Assembly (NCBI GenBank): GCA_040217575.1 | Contig: JAVJPW010000006.1 | Coordinates: 868,001 to 932,000, forward strand | Source of the DNA: Pacificispira sp040217575 | GTDB lineage: Bacteria > Pseudomonadota > Alphaproteobacteria > UBA8366 > Aestuariispiraceae | Direction of reading: 5' to 3' | Length of the DNA stretch: 64,000 nt | Part shown: positions 7,781-17,488 of the stretch, piece after piece | Layout of the letters: the number at the start of each line of letters is the position of its first letter | Numbering within the stretch: the stretch's first letter is position 1 | Translations under genes and position numbers: made by a program | The notes under the pieces: generated by a model | What the model saw: only the letters and a program-made list of their open reading frames with translations | Told to the model about the DNA's origin: nothing | Database searches by the model: none

Positions 7781-8368
7781 ATGTCGAAGTCCGCGCACAA
7801 TCTGTCGGACCTTCTGGACGGCGTCGCAGATCAGTGCGGGGACGGGGATGTCTCCATCCGCGATGTCCTGACCGCGTTCGGCCGGCGAAGCCACGGTCCG
7901 CTGTTGTTCGTCCCTGGGTTTCTGGCCGCGACGCCCATCGGTGCCATTCCCGGCGTGGATATCGGTGCGGCGCTTCTGGTCGTCGTGATTTCCGTTCAGA
8001 TGATTTTCTTTCCCGGTGCGCCGTGGTTGCCGCGACGGATAACGGACATCGAACTGCCACGGGAAACAGTGGACCGTGCGGTCGAACTTGCCCTGCCGAC
8101 GGCGCGCGTAATCGACCGGTATCTGAAACGGCGGATGGAATGGCTGTTGAATCCGGCCTTCTTCTATGTCGTGGCGGCGCTGTCCTGTGTCATGGCGCTG
8201 TTGATGATCCCGCTCGCTTTCGTGCCGTTCGCGGCAATCCTGCCGGCGCTGGCGATTGCGCTCTATGGTCTTGCGCTGACCAGCGAGGATGGTGTCGTCG
8301 CTCTGTTGGCGGTTGGATTCACCGCCGCAAGTATTGCGACGGGGCTGTATCTGGCACAGGAAATCTAG
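7781..8368 (+). CDS. ExoD-family membrane protein
   Basis: ExoD proteins are inner-membrane proteins first described in Rhizobium for exopolysaccharide production and alkaline tolerance; their molecular role is unknown. The 195-residue product has the ExoD pattern: a soluble N-terminus with GDVSIRDVLTAFGRRSHG, then LLFVPGFLAATPIGAIPG in the first membrane hairpin, PWLPRRI, and two to three further hydrophobic segments at about 125-192. Length matches the family. The start follows a GGGGGAG stretch. It is convergent with the GMC oxidoreductase, the two stops being only 7 bases apart. No exopolysaccharide genes are adjacent. Confidence 0.87.
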   Translation: MSKSAHNLSDLLDGVADQCGDGDVSIRDVLTAFGRRSHGPLLFVPGFLAATPIGAIPGVDIGAALLVVVISVQMIFFPGAPWLPRRITDIELPRETVDRAVELALPTARVIDRYLKRRMEWLLNPAFFYVVAALSCVMALLMIPLAFVPFAAILPALAIALYGLALTSEDGVVALLAVGFTAASIATGLYLAQEI

Positions 8369-8375
8369 CGCGTAT

Positions 8376-9986
8376 TCACGCCCGTGCGTCGGCGCGAATT
8401 GCGTCCGCCGCCTTTTCCGCGATCATGACGGTGGGGGAGTTGGTATTCCCCGACGTGATAGTCGGCATGATCGACGCATCCGCGATACGAAGGCCCGCAA
8501 CCCCATGAACCTTCAGGTCGGGCCCTACCACAGCGGTGCCGTCGGACGCCGGGCCCATCTTTGCCGTGCCCACGGGGTGGAAGATCGTCGTTGCGATATC
8601 GCCGGCCGCGCGGGCCAGTTCCTCATCCCCGTCGATTTCCGGTCCCGGCTTGAATTCCGTCGCCTTGAATTTCTGAAGCGCGGGCATCGTAGCGATGTGT
8701 CGGGTTTTCTTGACCGCCTCTGCCGCGACGCGCCGGTCGGCCGGGTCGGACAGATAGTTCGGACGGATCACGGGCTTGTCGTTGGGATCGGCGGAACGAA
8801 GCCGCACATGCCCTCGGCTTTCGGGTCGCAGGTTGCAGACCGATGCCGTAAAGCCCGGGAAGGGGTGAAGTGCTTCCCCCAGTTTCTCCGTCGACAACGG
8901 CTGGACATGATACTGCAGATTTGGGGTTTCGCGCTCCGGGTCGGATTTGATGAAACAGCCAAGCTGGCTGGGCGCCATGCTGAGCGGCCCGCTTTGGAAC
9001 AGGGCGTATTGCAGGCCCATTTTCGCCTTCTGCAGCGGGTTGTGGCTCAATTCATTCAGGGTGGTCACGCCTTCCACCTTGAAGGCCAGTCGCACCTGCA
9101 GATGGTCCTGCAGGTTTTCGCCGACCCCTGCCAGATCATTGCGGACGGGAATGCCGTGTTCCGCCAGAACCGCGCCGGGTCCGATGCCGGACCGCTGCAG
9201 GATGACGGGGGACGCAACGGCACCGGCCGCCAGTATGATTTCGCCCCGTGCACTGGCCGTGGCGGGTGACCCGTCGACGGTCAATTTCAGACCCGTTGCC
9301 CGGCCGTCCTCTACCGTCACCGTGTCGCACAGCGCCCTGGTCATGACCCGCAGATTCGGGCGGTTTTTCGCGGGATTCAGGAAACCGCGTGCCGTCGACC
9401 AGCGAAAACCCCGCCGCTGGTTCACCTGAAAATATCCGACGCCTTCATTGTTGCCGGCATTGAAATCGTCCGTGGCGGGAATGCCCGCTTCGATCGCCGC
9501 TTCGCGAAAGGCATTCAGGATGTCCCAGCTTAGCCGCTGATGTTCGACACGCCAGGGGCCGCCGGACCCGTGATGGTCGTTGGCGCCGTCAATATGGTCT
9601 TCGGACTTGCGGAAGAAAGGCAGGACATCGTCCCAGCCCCAACCGGGGTTCCCCATCTGTCGCCACTGATCATAGTCACGGGCCTGGCCGCGCATATAGA
9701 TCATGCCGTTGATCGACGAACAGCCACCCAGCACCTTGCCCCGCGGATAATCAAGCGCCCGTCCGTTCAGGCCCGGCTCGCTTTCCGTCTTGAACATCCA
9801 GTCCGTGCGCGGGTTTCCCATGGTGAACAGATAGCCGACCGGAATGTGGATCCAGTGATAATTGTCCTTGCCCCCCGCTTCCAGCAGCAGGACGGTCCGG
9901 TCCGCATCTTCGGACAGCCGGTTCGCCAATACGCAGCCGGCGGTACCGGCGCCGACGACAATGTAATCATACTCACCCAGATCCAT
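8376..9986 (-). CDS. GMC-family FAD oxidoreductase (choline dehydrogenase-like)
   Basis: GMC flavoenzymes oxidise primary alcohols, classically choline to betaine aldehyde. The 536-residue protein begins MDLGEYDYIVVGAGTAG with the Rossmann GxGxxG loop, continues with the family signatures RGKVLGGCSSINGMIYMRG and ILAAGAVASPVILQRSGIG, and ends with FHPVGTAKMG, which carries the active-site histidine, and a late asparagine in SGNTNSP. The start at 9986 follows GGAGG; a reading extended to 10115 overlaps the upstream gene. Substrate is not decidable: the broad choline/alcohol group is large in marine alphaproteobacteria. The EamA transporter 34 bases upstream is probably co-transcribed. Confidence 0.9.
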   Translation of the reverse strand: MDLGEYDYIVVGAGTAGCVLANRLSEDADRTVLLLEAGGKDNYHWIHIPVGYLFTMGNPRTDWMFKTESEPGLNGRALDYPRGKVLGGCSSINGMIYMRGQARDYDQWRQMGNPGWGWDDVLPFFRKSEDHIDGANDHHGSGGPWRVEHQRLSWDILNAFREAAIEAGIPATDDFNAGNNEGVGYFQVNQRRGFRWSTARGFLNPAKNRPNLRVMTRALCDTVTVEDGRATGLKLTVDGSPATASARGEIILAAGAVASPVILQRSGIGPGAVLAEHGIPVRNDLAGVGENLQDHLQVRLAFKVEGVTTLNELSHNPLQKAKMGLQYALFQSGPLSMAPSQLGCFIKSDPERETPNLQYHVQPLSTEKLGEALHPFPGFTASVCNLRPESRGHVRLRSADPNDKPVIRPNYLSDPADRRVAAEAVKKTRHIATMPALQKFKATEFKPGPEIDGDEELARAAGDIATTIFHPVGTAKMGPASDGTAVVGPDLKVHGVAGLRIADASIMPTITSGNTNSPTVMIAEKAADAIRADARA

Positions 9987-10020
9987 GGGCGGGGCCTCCT
10001 CCAAACTTGGGAGGGGCATA

Positions 10021-10971
10021 CTAAGCGGCGTTGCGGGGTCTCGAAAAGAGGCTCGCCGCATGGCGAACCAACCGGCCATCGATGAACAACAAGCCCAGTC
10101 CGATGATCGCCGCACCGACGGCGTCTCGCCATCGGAACGGTTCGTCCAAGAAGGCGATCCCCAGCAGCATGGCGCTGACCGGAATCAGAAGCGTGACCAG
10201 CATCGCATTCCCCGCCCCGGCGCGCACCAGTATCTTGAAAAAGACCAGATAAGCGGCTGCCGTCGAAAGGATTGCCAGGGCACCGATGGAAAGGATCGTT
10301 TCCATCGGCGGAACAGGAAGCGTCCAGGGCCGGTCGATCAAGGGGACCACCAGTGCCATGATCGCGCTGGACGACAGAAGCTGGCAGGTGGCGGATTTAA
10401 GCGGGGGCACGTCCGACAGGAAACGGCGTCCCCACAGGGCGGAAAAGCCATAGGACAGTGCGCCCGCAAGGCACAGCAGAATGCCAATCGTCTCCCCCTC
10501 GTTCGTGCCGACACCTTTCAGGACGGCTACGCCCGCGATCCCCAATAGGACGCCGGTCACCCGATTGACGGTCAGACGTTCCGCGCCGAACCCGGCCAGT
10601 ACCAGGACCGCGAAAAGCGGTGTCGTCGCATTGATGACCGATGCCAATCCGACTGTCACATAGGTTTGACCCGCAAAGATGAACCCGAAGGGAAGGGCGT
10701 TGTTCAAAAGCCCCATGCCCAGGAACGGCAACCAGTCGCGCAACGTCCGGGGAAGAGTCAGTCCCTTTATCCAGAACAACGGCAACAGGAAGGCAGCGGC
10801 CAATGCCACCCGTGCCAGAACCACCGTCAGCGGCGGCAGGTCCTGCACCGCGATGCCTGCGAAAAAGAACGACCCGCCCCACAGGACGGACAGAAGGATC
10901 AAGAGCCCCCAATCCGTTTGGTCCATCGGTTTCGGTGGATTGGGTTTCGGGGCTTTTGTCATGTACGGCAT
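10021..10971 (-). CDS. EamA-family (DMT superfamily) metabolite transporter
   Basis: Predicted inner-membrane exporter or permease of the drug/metabolite superfamily with ten membrane helices in two five-helix EamA repeats, about residues 20-150 and 160-300. Diagnostic stretches are SVLWGGSFFFAGIAVQDLPP in helix 1, ALPFGFIFAGQTYVTVGLAS in helix 4, and the C-terminal half ending in positively charged FSRPRNAA. Substrate is unknown. Start choice is soft: 10971, 10962 or 10926 are all possible and none has a strong ribosome site. It precedes the GMC oxidoreductase on the same strand, suggesting transport and oxidation of related compounds. Confidence 0.85.
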   Translation of the reverse strand: MPYMTKAPKPNPPKPMDQTDWGLLILLSVLWGGSFFFAGIAVQDLPPLTVVLARVALAAAFLLPLFWIKGLTLPRTLRDWLPFLGMGLLNNALPFGFIFAGQTYVTVGLASVINATTPLFAVLVLAGFGAERLTVNRVTGVLLGIAGVAVLKGVGTNEGETIGILLCLAGALSYGFSALWGRRFLSDVPPLKSATCQLLSSSAIMALVVPLIDRPWTLPVPPMETILSIGALAILSTAAAYLVFFKILVRAGAGNAMLVTLLIPVSAMLLGIAFLDEPFRWRDAVGAAIIGLGLLFIDGRLVRHAASLFSRPRNAA

Positions 10972-11164
10972 CCAGAATGGGGGTGATCAATCCCGGCTTT
11001 ATCCGAAATGCCGTCCGCCATCGCCACCCGGTTCTTGCGTTCCCGTCTCGAAAAAAAAATGGCGATTTATGTCGCAGGGTCACCAGTTCTGGTGTGCGTG
11101 TCGGACGCATCGGCAGTGCCGATGCGTTCGAATGTGTGCGGGTTTGGTTGTGTTCGCTGGGCGG

Positions 11165-13576
11165 TCAGGCGATTTCTTTCAGGAATTTGTCCACCTGTGT
11201 GCTCAATGTCTCGGACTCGCCGGCCAAACCATCTGCGGCTTCACTTATATGCCGGGCGGCTTCCCCCGACTGGCTTGCCGCTTCGGTTACCGCTGAAATA
11301 CTGGAGGACACCTCGGCGGTTCCGGACGCAGCTTCTTCAACATTCCGGGCGATTTCCTGTGTGGCAGCGCCCTGTTCTTCGACGGCGGATGCGACAGTTG
11401 CGGATATTGAGTCTATTTCGCCAATGACCCGGCTGATTTCCTGTATCGCGCTGACGGCCTCGCGCGTCGAATCTTGAACGCCGGAAATCTGGGAGCTGAT
11501 TTCTTCCGTTGCCTTGCCGGTTTGATTGGCGAGGGATTTGACCTCGGATGCAACGATGGCAAACCCTTTGCCGGCATCGCCGGCGCGGGCGGCTTCGATG
11601 GTGGCATTCAGGGCCAGCAGGTTGGTCTGCTCTGCAATATCGGTGATCAGGCTAACGACCTTTCCGATCTTGTCGGCGGCGTCCGCAAGTCCCTGAATTC
11701 GGGTATTGGTGTTTTCGGCCTGCTGCGTCGCTCGAGAGGCGATTTCAGCAGAAGCGCCGACCTGGCGGCTGATTTCCCGGATGGAACTGCTTAGTTCCTC
11801 TGCCGCCGCGGAAACGGCCTGAACGTTGGCCGTGGCTTCTTCCGCCGCCGCTGCGACGGTGGTGGCACGGTGGTGGGTCTCATCGGCCAGCGACAGCATC
11901 GCGCCGGCGTTCGCCTTCATGGTCTCAACGGACGACGAAACGCCTTTTACGACCTGTCCGACGCTTTCCTCGAACGTATTCGCCATCTCAGCCTGCTTCG
12001 TCACCAACTCCCAGGACAACATCGGCCCCATGAAGTTTCCTGCGGAATCCATGACCGACGACACATTCAATTCGATATGTTCCGGTCCAATTTGGAACTT
12101 GGCTGAATGGGGCAGATTGGCCGGGTTGCAGAAGGTCGCCCCGATATCCGAAGGTTCGGAATAGAACTGGTCAATCCCGGAACCCACAATGTTATCGGCG
12201 GTAACCGGCAAGTGCGTTTCCAACGTGCGAAGCGTACTGATTGCTGTCTTGTTGGCATATTTGATTTGGGATGTATCAGGGTCCGCAGTCATGATGTTGA
12301 TGGGCATCTGTTCGATCATGACCGTAAGTTCGCCGGCCCGGGCCGCATCATTTCGGATTTGCTTAAGGGACTGGGCCATGGCGCCGATTTCATCGCCCCG
12401 GTCCGTACCGGGAATTTCCGCCGCCAGGTCGCCTTCGGCGATCAGGTCGATGGCCCCTTTGATTTCCATCAGCGGGGATGTGACCGAACGCGCAATGTAG
12501 ATGCCGGCCACTACCGCGATACCCATGACGACGACCACCACCACCAGGACGGACACCTGAAGGGTTCGTACGGGTTGCAGGACCTCGCTTTCATCGATCT
12601 CCGCCATGATGGCGTACCGGGTGCCCAGAAAATCTATGGGTTTGTATGCCGACAGGACGTCGATGCCACGGTAATCCTCAACCACCGCGACGCCGGTTTC
12701 CCCGCGCAATGCCGCTTCGACGGTCGCCCCGTCTACGCGGACTTCCAGAATGGTGGACTCTTCGGAAAAACGGCTGTCGCTTCGCATCAGGAAGTCGTCA
12801 CCGACGATATAGGTTTCGCCGCTTTCTCCCATGCCTTCGGAAATCTGCATAACGGCATTGATACGGTCGATCGGCATCTGAAAGACAAGAACGCCGATCA
12901 GGACCCCGTTGTCGTCATGCAGCGGTGTCGACAGGAACGCCGCCGGTGCCCCGTGGCTGGGCGCATATGGTTTGAAATCGAAGTAATGTTCGGAGCCGGG
13001 TGTGCCGTCGCGTGCGGCCCGGAACGCATTGCCCAGGTCTGTGTCCTGGTATTCGCCGCTGACAAGGTTTGTCGCGTAGTCCAGTTCCTTGAAAACCGTA
13101 TAGATCAAATCGCCCGACGGAGAGAACAGGAAGATGTCATAGTAGCCGCGTTCTTCCAGAAAGGTTCTGATCCATGGGTGATAAATCGCGTGGACCTCGT
13201 CATAGGACGAACCGGTATCCGCACTGTCCAGCCGGTGCTTCTCACCCAGCGGATGGGGGTTCTCAAGAATATAAGCGTCCTGAAGCGTCGTTGTCTGTCC
13301 GCTGCCCAATGAATTCCAGGCGTCTTGAAACGCCAGAGTGGCTTCGGTTATGCGTGGGTTGGCACTTTGCGTGCGCAGATCCTGGCGAAGGGCGGAAAGA
13401 TAAGTTTCCAGGGATGCCGCGCGGGACGCAGCAAAGCCCGAAAATTGAGACTCATAGGAAGCGATGAGGCTGCTGGACGACATTGTCAGCGCCACCACGG
13501 AACTTACGATCAATGCAAACAGTGAGAGTCCGACGCAAGCTGCCGGCAGCTTTCTGGCAATTGGAATGTTCTTCAT
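11165..13576 (-). CDS. Methyl-accepting chemotaxis protein with periplasmic Cache-type sensor and cytoplasmic PAS-like segment
   Basis: Chemoreceptor that signals through CheA/CheW to the flagellar motor. The 803-residue protein has TM1 at about 10-32, a periplasmic domain to about 335 with dCache features (ASRAASLETYLSALRQDL, LIYTVFKELDYATNLVSGEY), TM2 near 340-360, HAMP to about 415, a PAS-like stretch at about 425-520 (LTVMIEQMPINIMTADPDTSQ) and the coiled-coil signalling domain. The hairpin tip reads EIAEQTNLLALNATIEAARAG (in part) followed by GKGFAIVASEVKSLA. It has no C-terminal CheR-tethering pentapeptide. It is a lone gene; no che genes are in the window. The ligand is unknown. Confidence 0.93.
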   Translation of the reverse strand: MKNIPIARKLPAACVGLSLFALIVSSVVALTMSSSSLIASYESQFSGFAASRAASLETYLSALRQDLRTQSANPRITEATLAFQDAWNSLGSGQTTTLQDAYILENPHPLGEKHRLDSADTGSSYDEVHAIYHPWIRTFLEERGYYDIFLFSPSGDLIYTVFKELDYATNLVSGEYQDTDLGNAFRAARDGTPGSEHYFDFKPYAPSHGAPAAFLSTPLHDDNGVLIGVLVFQMPIDRINAVMQISEGMGESGETYIVGDDFLMRSDSRFSEESTILEVRVDGATVEAALRGETGVAVVEDYRGIDVLSAYKPIDFLGTRYAIMAEIDESEVLQPVRTLQVSVLVVVVVVMGIAVVAGIYIARSVTSPLMEIKGAIDLIAEGDLAAEIPGTDRGDEIGAMAQSLKQIRNDAARAGELTVMIEQMPINIMTADPDTSQIKYANKTAISTLRTLETHLPVTADNIVGSGIDQFYSEPSDIGATFCNPANLPHSAKFQIGPEHIELNVSSVMDSAGNFMGPMLSWELVTKQAEMANTFEESVGQVVKGVSSSVETMKANAGAMLSLADETHHRATTVAAAAEEATANVQAVSAAAEELSSSIREISRQVGASAEIASRATQQAENTNTRIQGLADAADKIGKVVSLITDIAEQTNLLALNATIEAARAGDAGKGFAIVASEVKSLANQTGKATEEISSQISGVQDSTREAVSAIQEISRVIGEIDSISATVASAVEEQGAATQEIARNVEEAASGTAEVSSSISAVTEAASQSGEAARHISEAADGLAGESETLSTQVDKFLKEIA

Positions 13577-13957
13577 CGGGGGTGGGTCCTGGATTTACAT
13601 TATCTGGTTTCGGTTCGGCTCGTCGGATCCGATCGCCAGCATGACAAGTACCCACCCTCATCATTCTGCCCGACCTTTGTTGAAGGTCGTAGCTGGATTG
13701 CGTTTCCTGCCGATAACTTGTTTGGCATAATTTAATAAAATCCTAATGACCCAGAACTTTTCGGGACGGCTGTTTGGGTTTCTCTATCTGCGATCGACAA
13801 GTTTTGTCATTTTCCCAGATAAAAAACGTAGTGATTGTAGCCTGCGGTGTCGCATGCACTTCGACGCTTTGGGCGAAAGTGTTCAATGCTTACTCACCCC
13901 TTGCTGCCCATATTGTGACAGAGGTACCGTCCGCGACAGATAAAGGGGGGCGTAGTA
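13577..13957. other. Intergenic region, no gene seen
   Basis: About 380 bases between the divergent chemoreceptor gene and a small membrane-protein gene. Open readings here are short, cross into the neighbouring gene in another frame and lack good ribosome sites. A short stem (CGACCTT/AAGGTCG, about 13671-13689) and an A+T-rich stretch near 13725-13745 are the only landmarks, and probably belong to the promoters. Confidence 0.6.
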
Positions 13958-14152
13958 ATGACAGCGCGCGATGCTTGGAACTGGAACTTTACCGGCTGGA
14001 TCTTGTTCACCGCTTCGGCCGTATTCTTCACATGGCTTTCGTTCGAGGCGATGGACTGGAAAAGCATCCTTGCCAGCCTGTTCTTCCTGATTGCATGTCT
14101 GGTCTTTCTGGTGCCTGTCTGGAGGACGCGCCCACCCCGTGATCGCGGGTAG
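13958..14152 (+). CDS. Small two-helix membrane protein, unknown
   Basis: A 64-residue protein I cannot assign. It has two membrane segments, about 12-30 (GWILFTASAVFFTWLSF) and 36-55 (ILASLFFLIACLVFLVPVW), with a short connecting stretch AMDWKS and a basic tail RTRPPRDRG, which suggests both ends are cytoplasmic. The ribosome site AAGGGGGG, 7 bases before ATG, is strong, supporting a real gene despite the small size. It overlaps nothing on this strand and lies 13 bases before a DUF1761 membrane protein, so the two may form one unit. Confidence 0.7.
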   Translation: MTARDAWNWNFTGWILFTASAVFFTWLSFEAMDWKSILASLFFLIACLVFLVPVWRTRPPRDRG

Positions 14153-14165
14153 AGAAGCGGACATC

Positions 14166-14555
14166 ATGGAACATATCGATTTTCCGGCAATCGGCGCGGC
14201 GGGTATTGCCGGTTTTGCCTTTGGCGCGCTTTGGTACACGGTCCTGGGAAAGGCGTGGATGAAGGCATCGGGCGTATCGCCGGATCAGGCACGTCCCGCC
14301 GCTGCGATTATGGGCCTGACCTTCGTCTGTCAGATTGTCATCGCATTCGCCATGTACGGGATGATGTTTCACATAGGCGCCGGGTTGGCCGGTGCTGTCT
14401 TGTCCGCGGTACTTGTCTGGGCGGGCTTCATCCTGACCACCCAGATCGTCAATCATCGTTTTCAGGGACGCCCATGGTCGCTGACGGCCATCGACACGGG
14501 GCATTGGCTGGGCGTCCTGCTGGTACAGGCGCTGGTGCTGTCACTGCTGGGCTGA
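14166..14555 (+). CDS. DUF1761 family membrane protein
   Basis: The 129-residue protein starts MEHIDFPAIGAAGIAGFAFG and has four predicted membrane helices, with the family features GALWYTVLGKAWMKASG after helix 1 and DTGHWLGVLLVQALVL in helix 4. DUF1761 proteins are common in proteobacteria and have no known activity. I take the ATG at 14166 because similarity begins there; the longer open reading overlaps the preceding small gene. A second, more divergent protein with the same beginning and end lies at 30006-30524. It follows the 64-residue membrane protein closely. Confidence 0.8.
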   Translation: MEHIDFPAIGAAGIAGFAFGALWYTVLGKAWMKASGVSPDQARPAAAIMGLTFVCQIVIAFAMYGMMFHIGAGLAGAVLSAVLVWAGFILTTQIVNHRFQGRPWSLTAIDTGHWLGVLLVQALVLSLLG

Positions 14556-14750
14556 CCAGGCCGATTTCAGCCATGGCGAGATAAACTTTCCGAAAGGCGA
14601 AATGCCATCCGCAAGTGTTGTGTTTCATGCCCGGGACGGAACTTTAACTATTTGATTGTTGTCGGTAATATCCATGTCTGGAGCATTTGTGCACTGCTTG
14701 GGGTCTGTCTTGGCCTGGGCGGGCGGCACGCTGTATTTTGATGGCGCTGA

Positions 14751-16697
14751 ATGAATTTTAATTCCTATTTTGCTTTCGACTATGATCCGTCCCGCGTTCT
14801 TATGGCGCAGTACGATCTGACGCTGGTTGCCGCATCTTATCTGATCGCCGGGCTCGCCGGCTTTTCCTTTATACGTCTGTTGATCCATGTCGCGGAACAA
14901 CCCACCGGTGCCGGACGTATCGTCTGGCAGGCCATGGGCGCTTTGATCATGGGGGTGGGTGTCTGGGCAATGCATTTTGTCGGCATGCTGGCCTATCGCC
15001 TGCCCATTCCTATCATTTATGACCTGACCCAGACGGTTCTATCGATCCTGCCCGCCATTGCCGGATCCTTTGTCGCAATTCGTCTGGTCGGAAACAGGGA
15101 CGTCAGCGGAAAATCTCTGCTTCTGGGGGCTGTCGCCCTGGGGAGCGGGATCGGTGCCATGCATTATTCGGGTATGGCCGCCATGCGGCTGAATGCGGTT
15201 GTGCGTTATGACCTGGCGCTGTTCGGCGCGTCAATTATCGTTGCGGTCGCGTTGGGACTTTTGGCCTTGCTGATCGCAAGCTGGATCGTGCGTCGGGGCG
15301 ATGAGTTGCAGATTTCGGCCAGCATCGCCGCCGCAGGGATTGTCGGTCTTGCCGTGGCGGGAATGCATTACACGGCGATGCTGTCGACGCTTTGCCTTGC
15401 GGGCGGCGTCTCGGGTCCAGCGGAAAGCGCGATCAATCCCGACTTGCTGGCGGCGGCGACCGGCATTGCGGCACTGTCCATTCTGGCCGCGGCGGGCGGG
15501 GCCCTTGCCTATGACCGGCGTTTGACCCGTGAGGTACTGCAGCGGGAGGAAGCGTCCCGCCGCGCCCTTGTCAGCGACCAGCGACTTTCCGAAGCGATGG
15601 AGACGCTGGCGGACGATTTTGCCATTTTCGATTCATCCGACCGGCTTGTGTTCTGGAACACGCATTTCCAGCAGAGTTTTATCCCCGACATATCCAACCC
15701 GACCGGTATGCACTTCGAACAGATTGTCAGGGCGCATCTTCTACGAAGTTTCGGGTCAGACCCGGACGCTGATGTTCCGGAACGCGTTGGGGAAATCATG
15801 AACCATCACGCCCATCCCGATGCGCCACTGCTTTGGCAGCCGGTCCCGGATCAATGGGCGTTGGTCCGGCAGCGCCAGACATCGGATGGCGGAACGGTGT
15901 TTCTGATGACCGACATTTCCGACGTGAAACGCGCAGAACTGGCAGCCGAGCAGGCCAACCAGGCAAAGACCGAATTTCTGCACAGCATGAGCCACGAACT
16001 CCGAACGCCCCTGAACGGTGTCATCGGAACATCGGAAATGCTGTTGAACATCGATACCATTCGCGGGGATCAGAACCGCCTGATGGAATATCTGAACGAC
16101 ATTCGATCTAGCGGCCGGCATCTCCTGTCATTGGTCACCGACATACTTGATATGGCGGCCATTGAACGGGGGACGCATACCGTGTCCCCGGAAACGTTCG
16201 ACGTAACTCAGGCACTGTCGGAAATTGTCCGGACGGTTCGCAGTGCGCACGGTTCAGACGGGGTAATCGAGTTCGCCCCGCCGCAGCAGGCCGTCCATAT
16301 TCACGCAGACCGGCGTGCGTTCCGCCAGGTGATCACCAACCTGCTGACCAACGCAATTCAGCATGGCGGGGGACAGGGTGTTCTGGAAATCTCGACGCAG
16401 GAAGCGACCGATCTTGGGGACGGAACGGTTCGGATTGTCGTTTCGGACCAGGGACCGGGCATTCCCAGTGTTTTGCTGGAAGAAATCGGTCAGCCGTTTC
16501 CCCATGCCCATACGCCGCTGCTGCGCAACGAAGTCGCGGGTTCGGGGCTTGGGCTGGCAATTGTCTGTCAGCTGATGCCGCTGAATGGCGGCAGATTGGA
16601 AGTGATAAGTGCCGAAGGGGCCGGTACCTGTATGGTGACCCATTGGGTCGCGTCCCACGCCGATGCCGAGATGGAGATCCAGCGCGACGGACTTTGA
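14751..16697 (+). CDS. MHYT-domain sensor histidine kinase
   Basis: A membrane histidine kinase thought to sense a diatomic gas or copper through its MHYT domain. The 648-residue protein has seven membrane helices over about 20-260, with the three MHYT motifs as MHF (74-76), MHY (137-139) and MHY (205-207). A PAS-like segment follows (about 280-395), then HisKA with phosphoacceptor H415 in MSHELRTPLNGV and an HATPase domain with N-box LLTNAIQHGG, G1 DQGPGIPS and G2 GSGLGLAI. No receiver domain or response regulator is adjacent. The copper operon lies directly downstream in convergent orientation, which fits a copper-sensing idea but is not evidence of a link. Confidence 0.92.
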   Translation: MNFNSYFAFDYDPSRVLMAQYDLTLVAASYLIAGLAGFSFIRLLIHVAEQPTGAGRIVWQAMGALIMGVGVWAMHFVGMLAYRLPIPIIYDLTQTVLSILPAIAGSFVAIRLVGNRDVSGKSLLLGAVALGSGIGAMHYSGMAAMRLNAVVRYDLALFGASIIVAVALGLLALLIASWIVRRGDELQISASIAAAGIVGLAVAGMHYTAMLSTLCLAGGVSGPAESAINPDLLAAATGIAALSILAAAGGALAYDRRLTREVLQREEASRRALVSDQRLSEAMETLADDFAIFDSSDRLVFWNTHFQQSFIPDISNPTGMHFEQIVRAHLLRSFGSDPDADVPERVGEIMNHHAHPDAPLLWQPVPDQWALVRQRQTSDGGTVFLMTDISDVKRAELAAEQANQAKTEFLHSMSHELRTPLNGVIGTSEMLLNIDTIRGDQNRLMEYLNDIRSSGRHLLSLVTDILDMAAIERGTHTVSPETFDVTQALSEIVRTVRSAHGSDGVIEFAPPQQAVHIHADRRAFRQVITNLLTNAIQHGGGQGVLEISTQEATDLGDGTVRIVVSDQGPGIPSVLLEEIGQPFPHAHTPLLRNEVAGSGLGLAIVCQLMPLNGGRLEVISAEGAGTCMVTHWVASHADAEMEIQRDGL

Positions 16698-16774
16698 CCT
16701 GTGGGAGACACGGCAGCACCGGCTTCGCGACCCGTGCGCCCCAACACCCCGCGGCGTCGGAGCGCACGACGCAC

Positions 16775-17488
16775 TTAGAACATCATTTTTAAGCCAACCA
16801 CGCCGAACACGGCGTCATCGTCCTTCCCGTCCGCCTTTGCTATGTCGGCGGTGTCACCGAAAAGCCGTTCATAGTGCACGCCGACATAGGGTGACAGCAA
16901 CCGATCGGCAATGTCGTAACTAAGTCTGAGCCCGAGTTCCAGTTGCGGGCCGAAGGCTCCGACTTCCCGGTCCGGATCGTCATTGAATGGAAGGTTCATT
17001 TCGATACTGGGGGTGAGAATGAGGTAGTTGGTTATCAACCCCTCATACTCGACCTCGAATCGGGCGCTCGGGTTTTCGGAAACAAACAGGTCCGCATCCA
17101 CTTCGAACCATTGTTCCGCCAACCCGTGAACGCCGACAACACCGTCCAGCCGGTCCTGACCACGTGGCGTTTCGACCCGGACGCCCACCACGGCGTCGAA
17201 GAAGGTTGAGATGGGAACCTGAAGCCTTGCCTGGTTCTCCAGCGCTTCGAAGACTTCTTCGTGCGTGGCGTATTCCGCTTCGCTTCTCCAGACGAACTTC
17301 AGGTCGTCGTTGCCAACCAGAGCATCGAAGTCCCAAGCCAAGGCATTGCCGGACCCTTCGCCAAGACGATATTCGAACTGTTCGACCTGCACGCCCCAGA
17401 AAACCTGTTCGCCGAATGCCGGCGTCCCCTGGAAAAGGAGGGAGATGCCAAGGCCGAGTGTCGCTAAGTATTTTCTCATCGCCGTCAT
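16775..17488 (-). CDS. copB: Copper resistance protein B (outer membrane)
   Basis: CopB is an outer-membrane beta-barrel that works with CopA in copper tolerance. The 237-residue product has a signal peptide (MTAMRKYLATLGLGISLLFQ..., cleavage near AFG) and the typical CopB barrel: VFWGVQVEQFEYRLGEG at the mature N-terminus, alternating strands and a terminal phenylalanine (VFGVVGLKMMF) used by the Bam machinery. It lacks the Met/His-rich N-terminal extension of many CopB proteins. The start codon overlaps the copA stop as ATGA, so the two are translationally coupled; ATG at 17479 is an alternative. It is the last gene of the copper operon. Confidence 0.92.
   Translation of the reverse strand: MTAMRKYLATLGLGISLLFQGTPAFGEQVFWGVQVEQFEYRLGEGSGNALAWDFDALVGNDDLKFVWRSEAEYATHEEVFEALENQARLQVPISTFFDAVVGVRVETPRGQDRLDGVVGVHGLAEQWFEVDADLFVSENPSARFEVEYEGLITNYLILTPSIEMNLPFNDDPDREVGAFGPQLELGLRLSYDIADRLLSPYVGVHYERLFGDTADIAKADGKDDDAVFGVVGLKMMF

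Noticed and set aside
14640..14665. GGAAC ... GTT resembling an EcfG general-stress promoter before the MHYT kinase
   Set aside because: The spacing between the two elements is 2-3 bases too short for the usual consensus.
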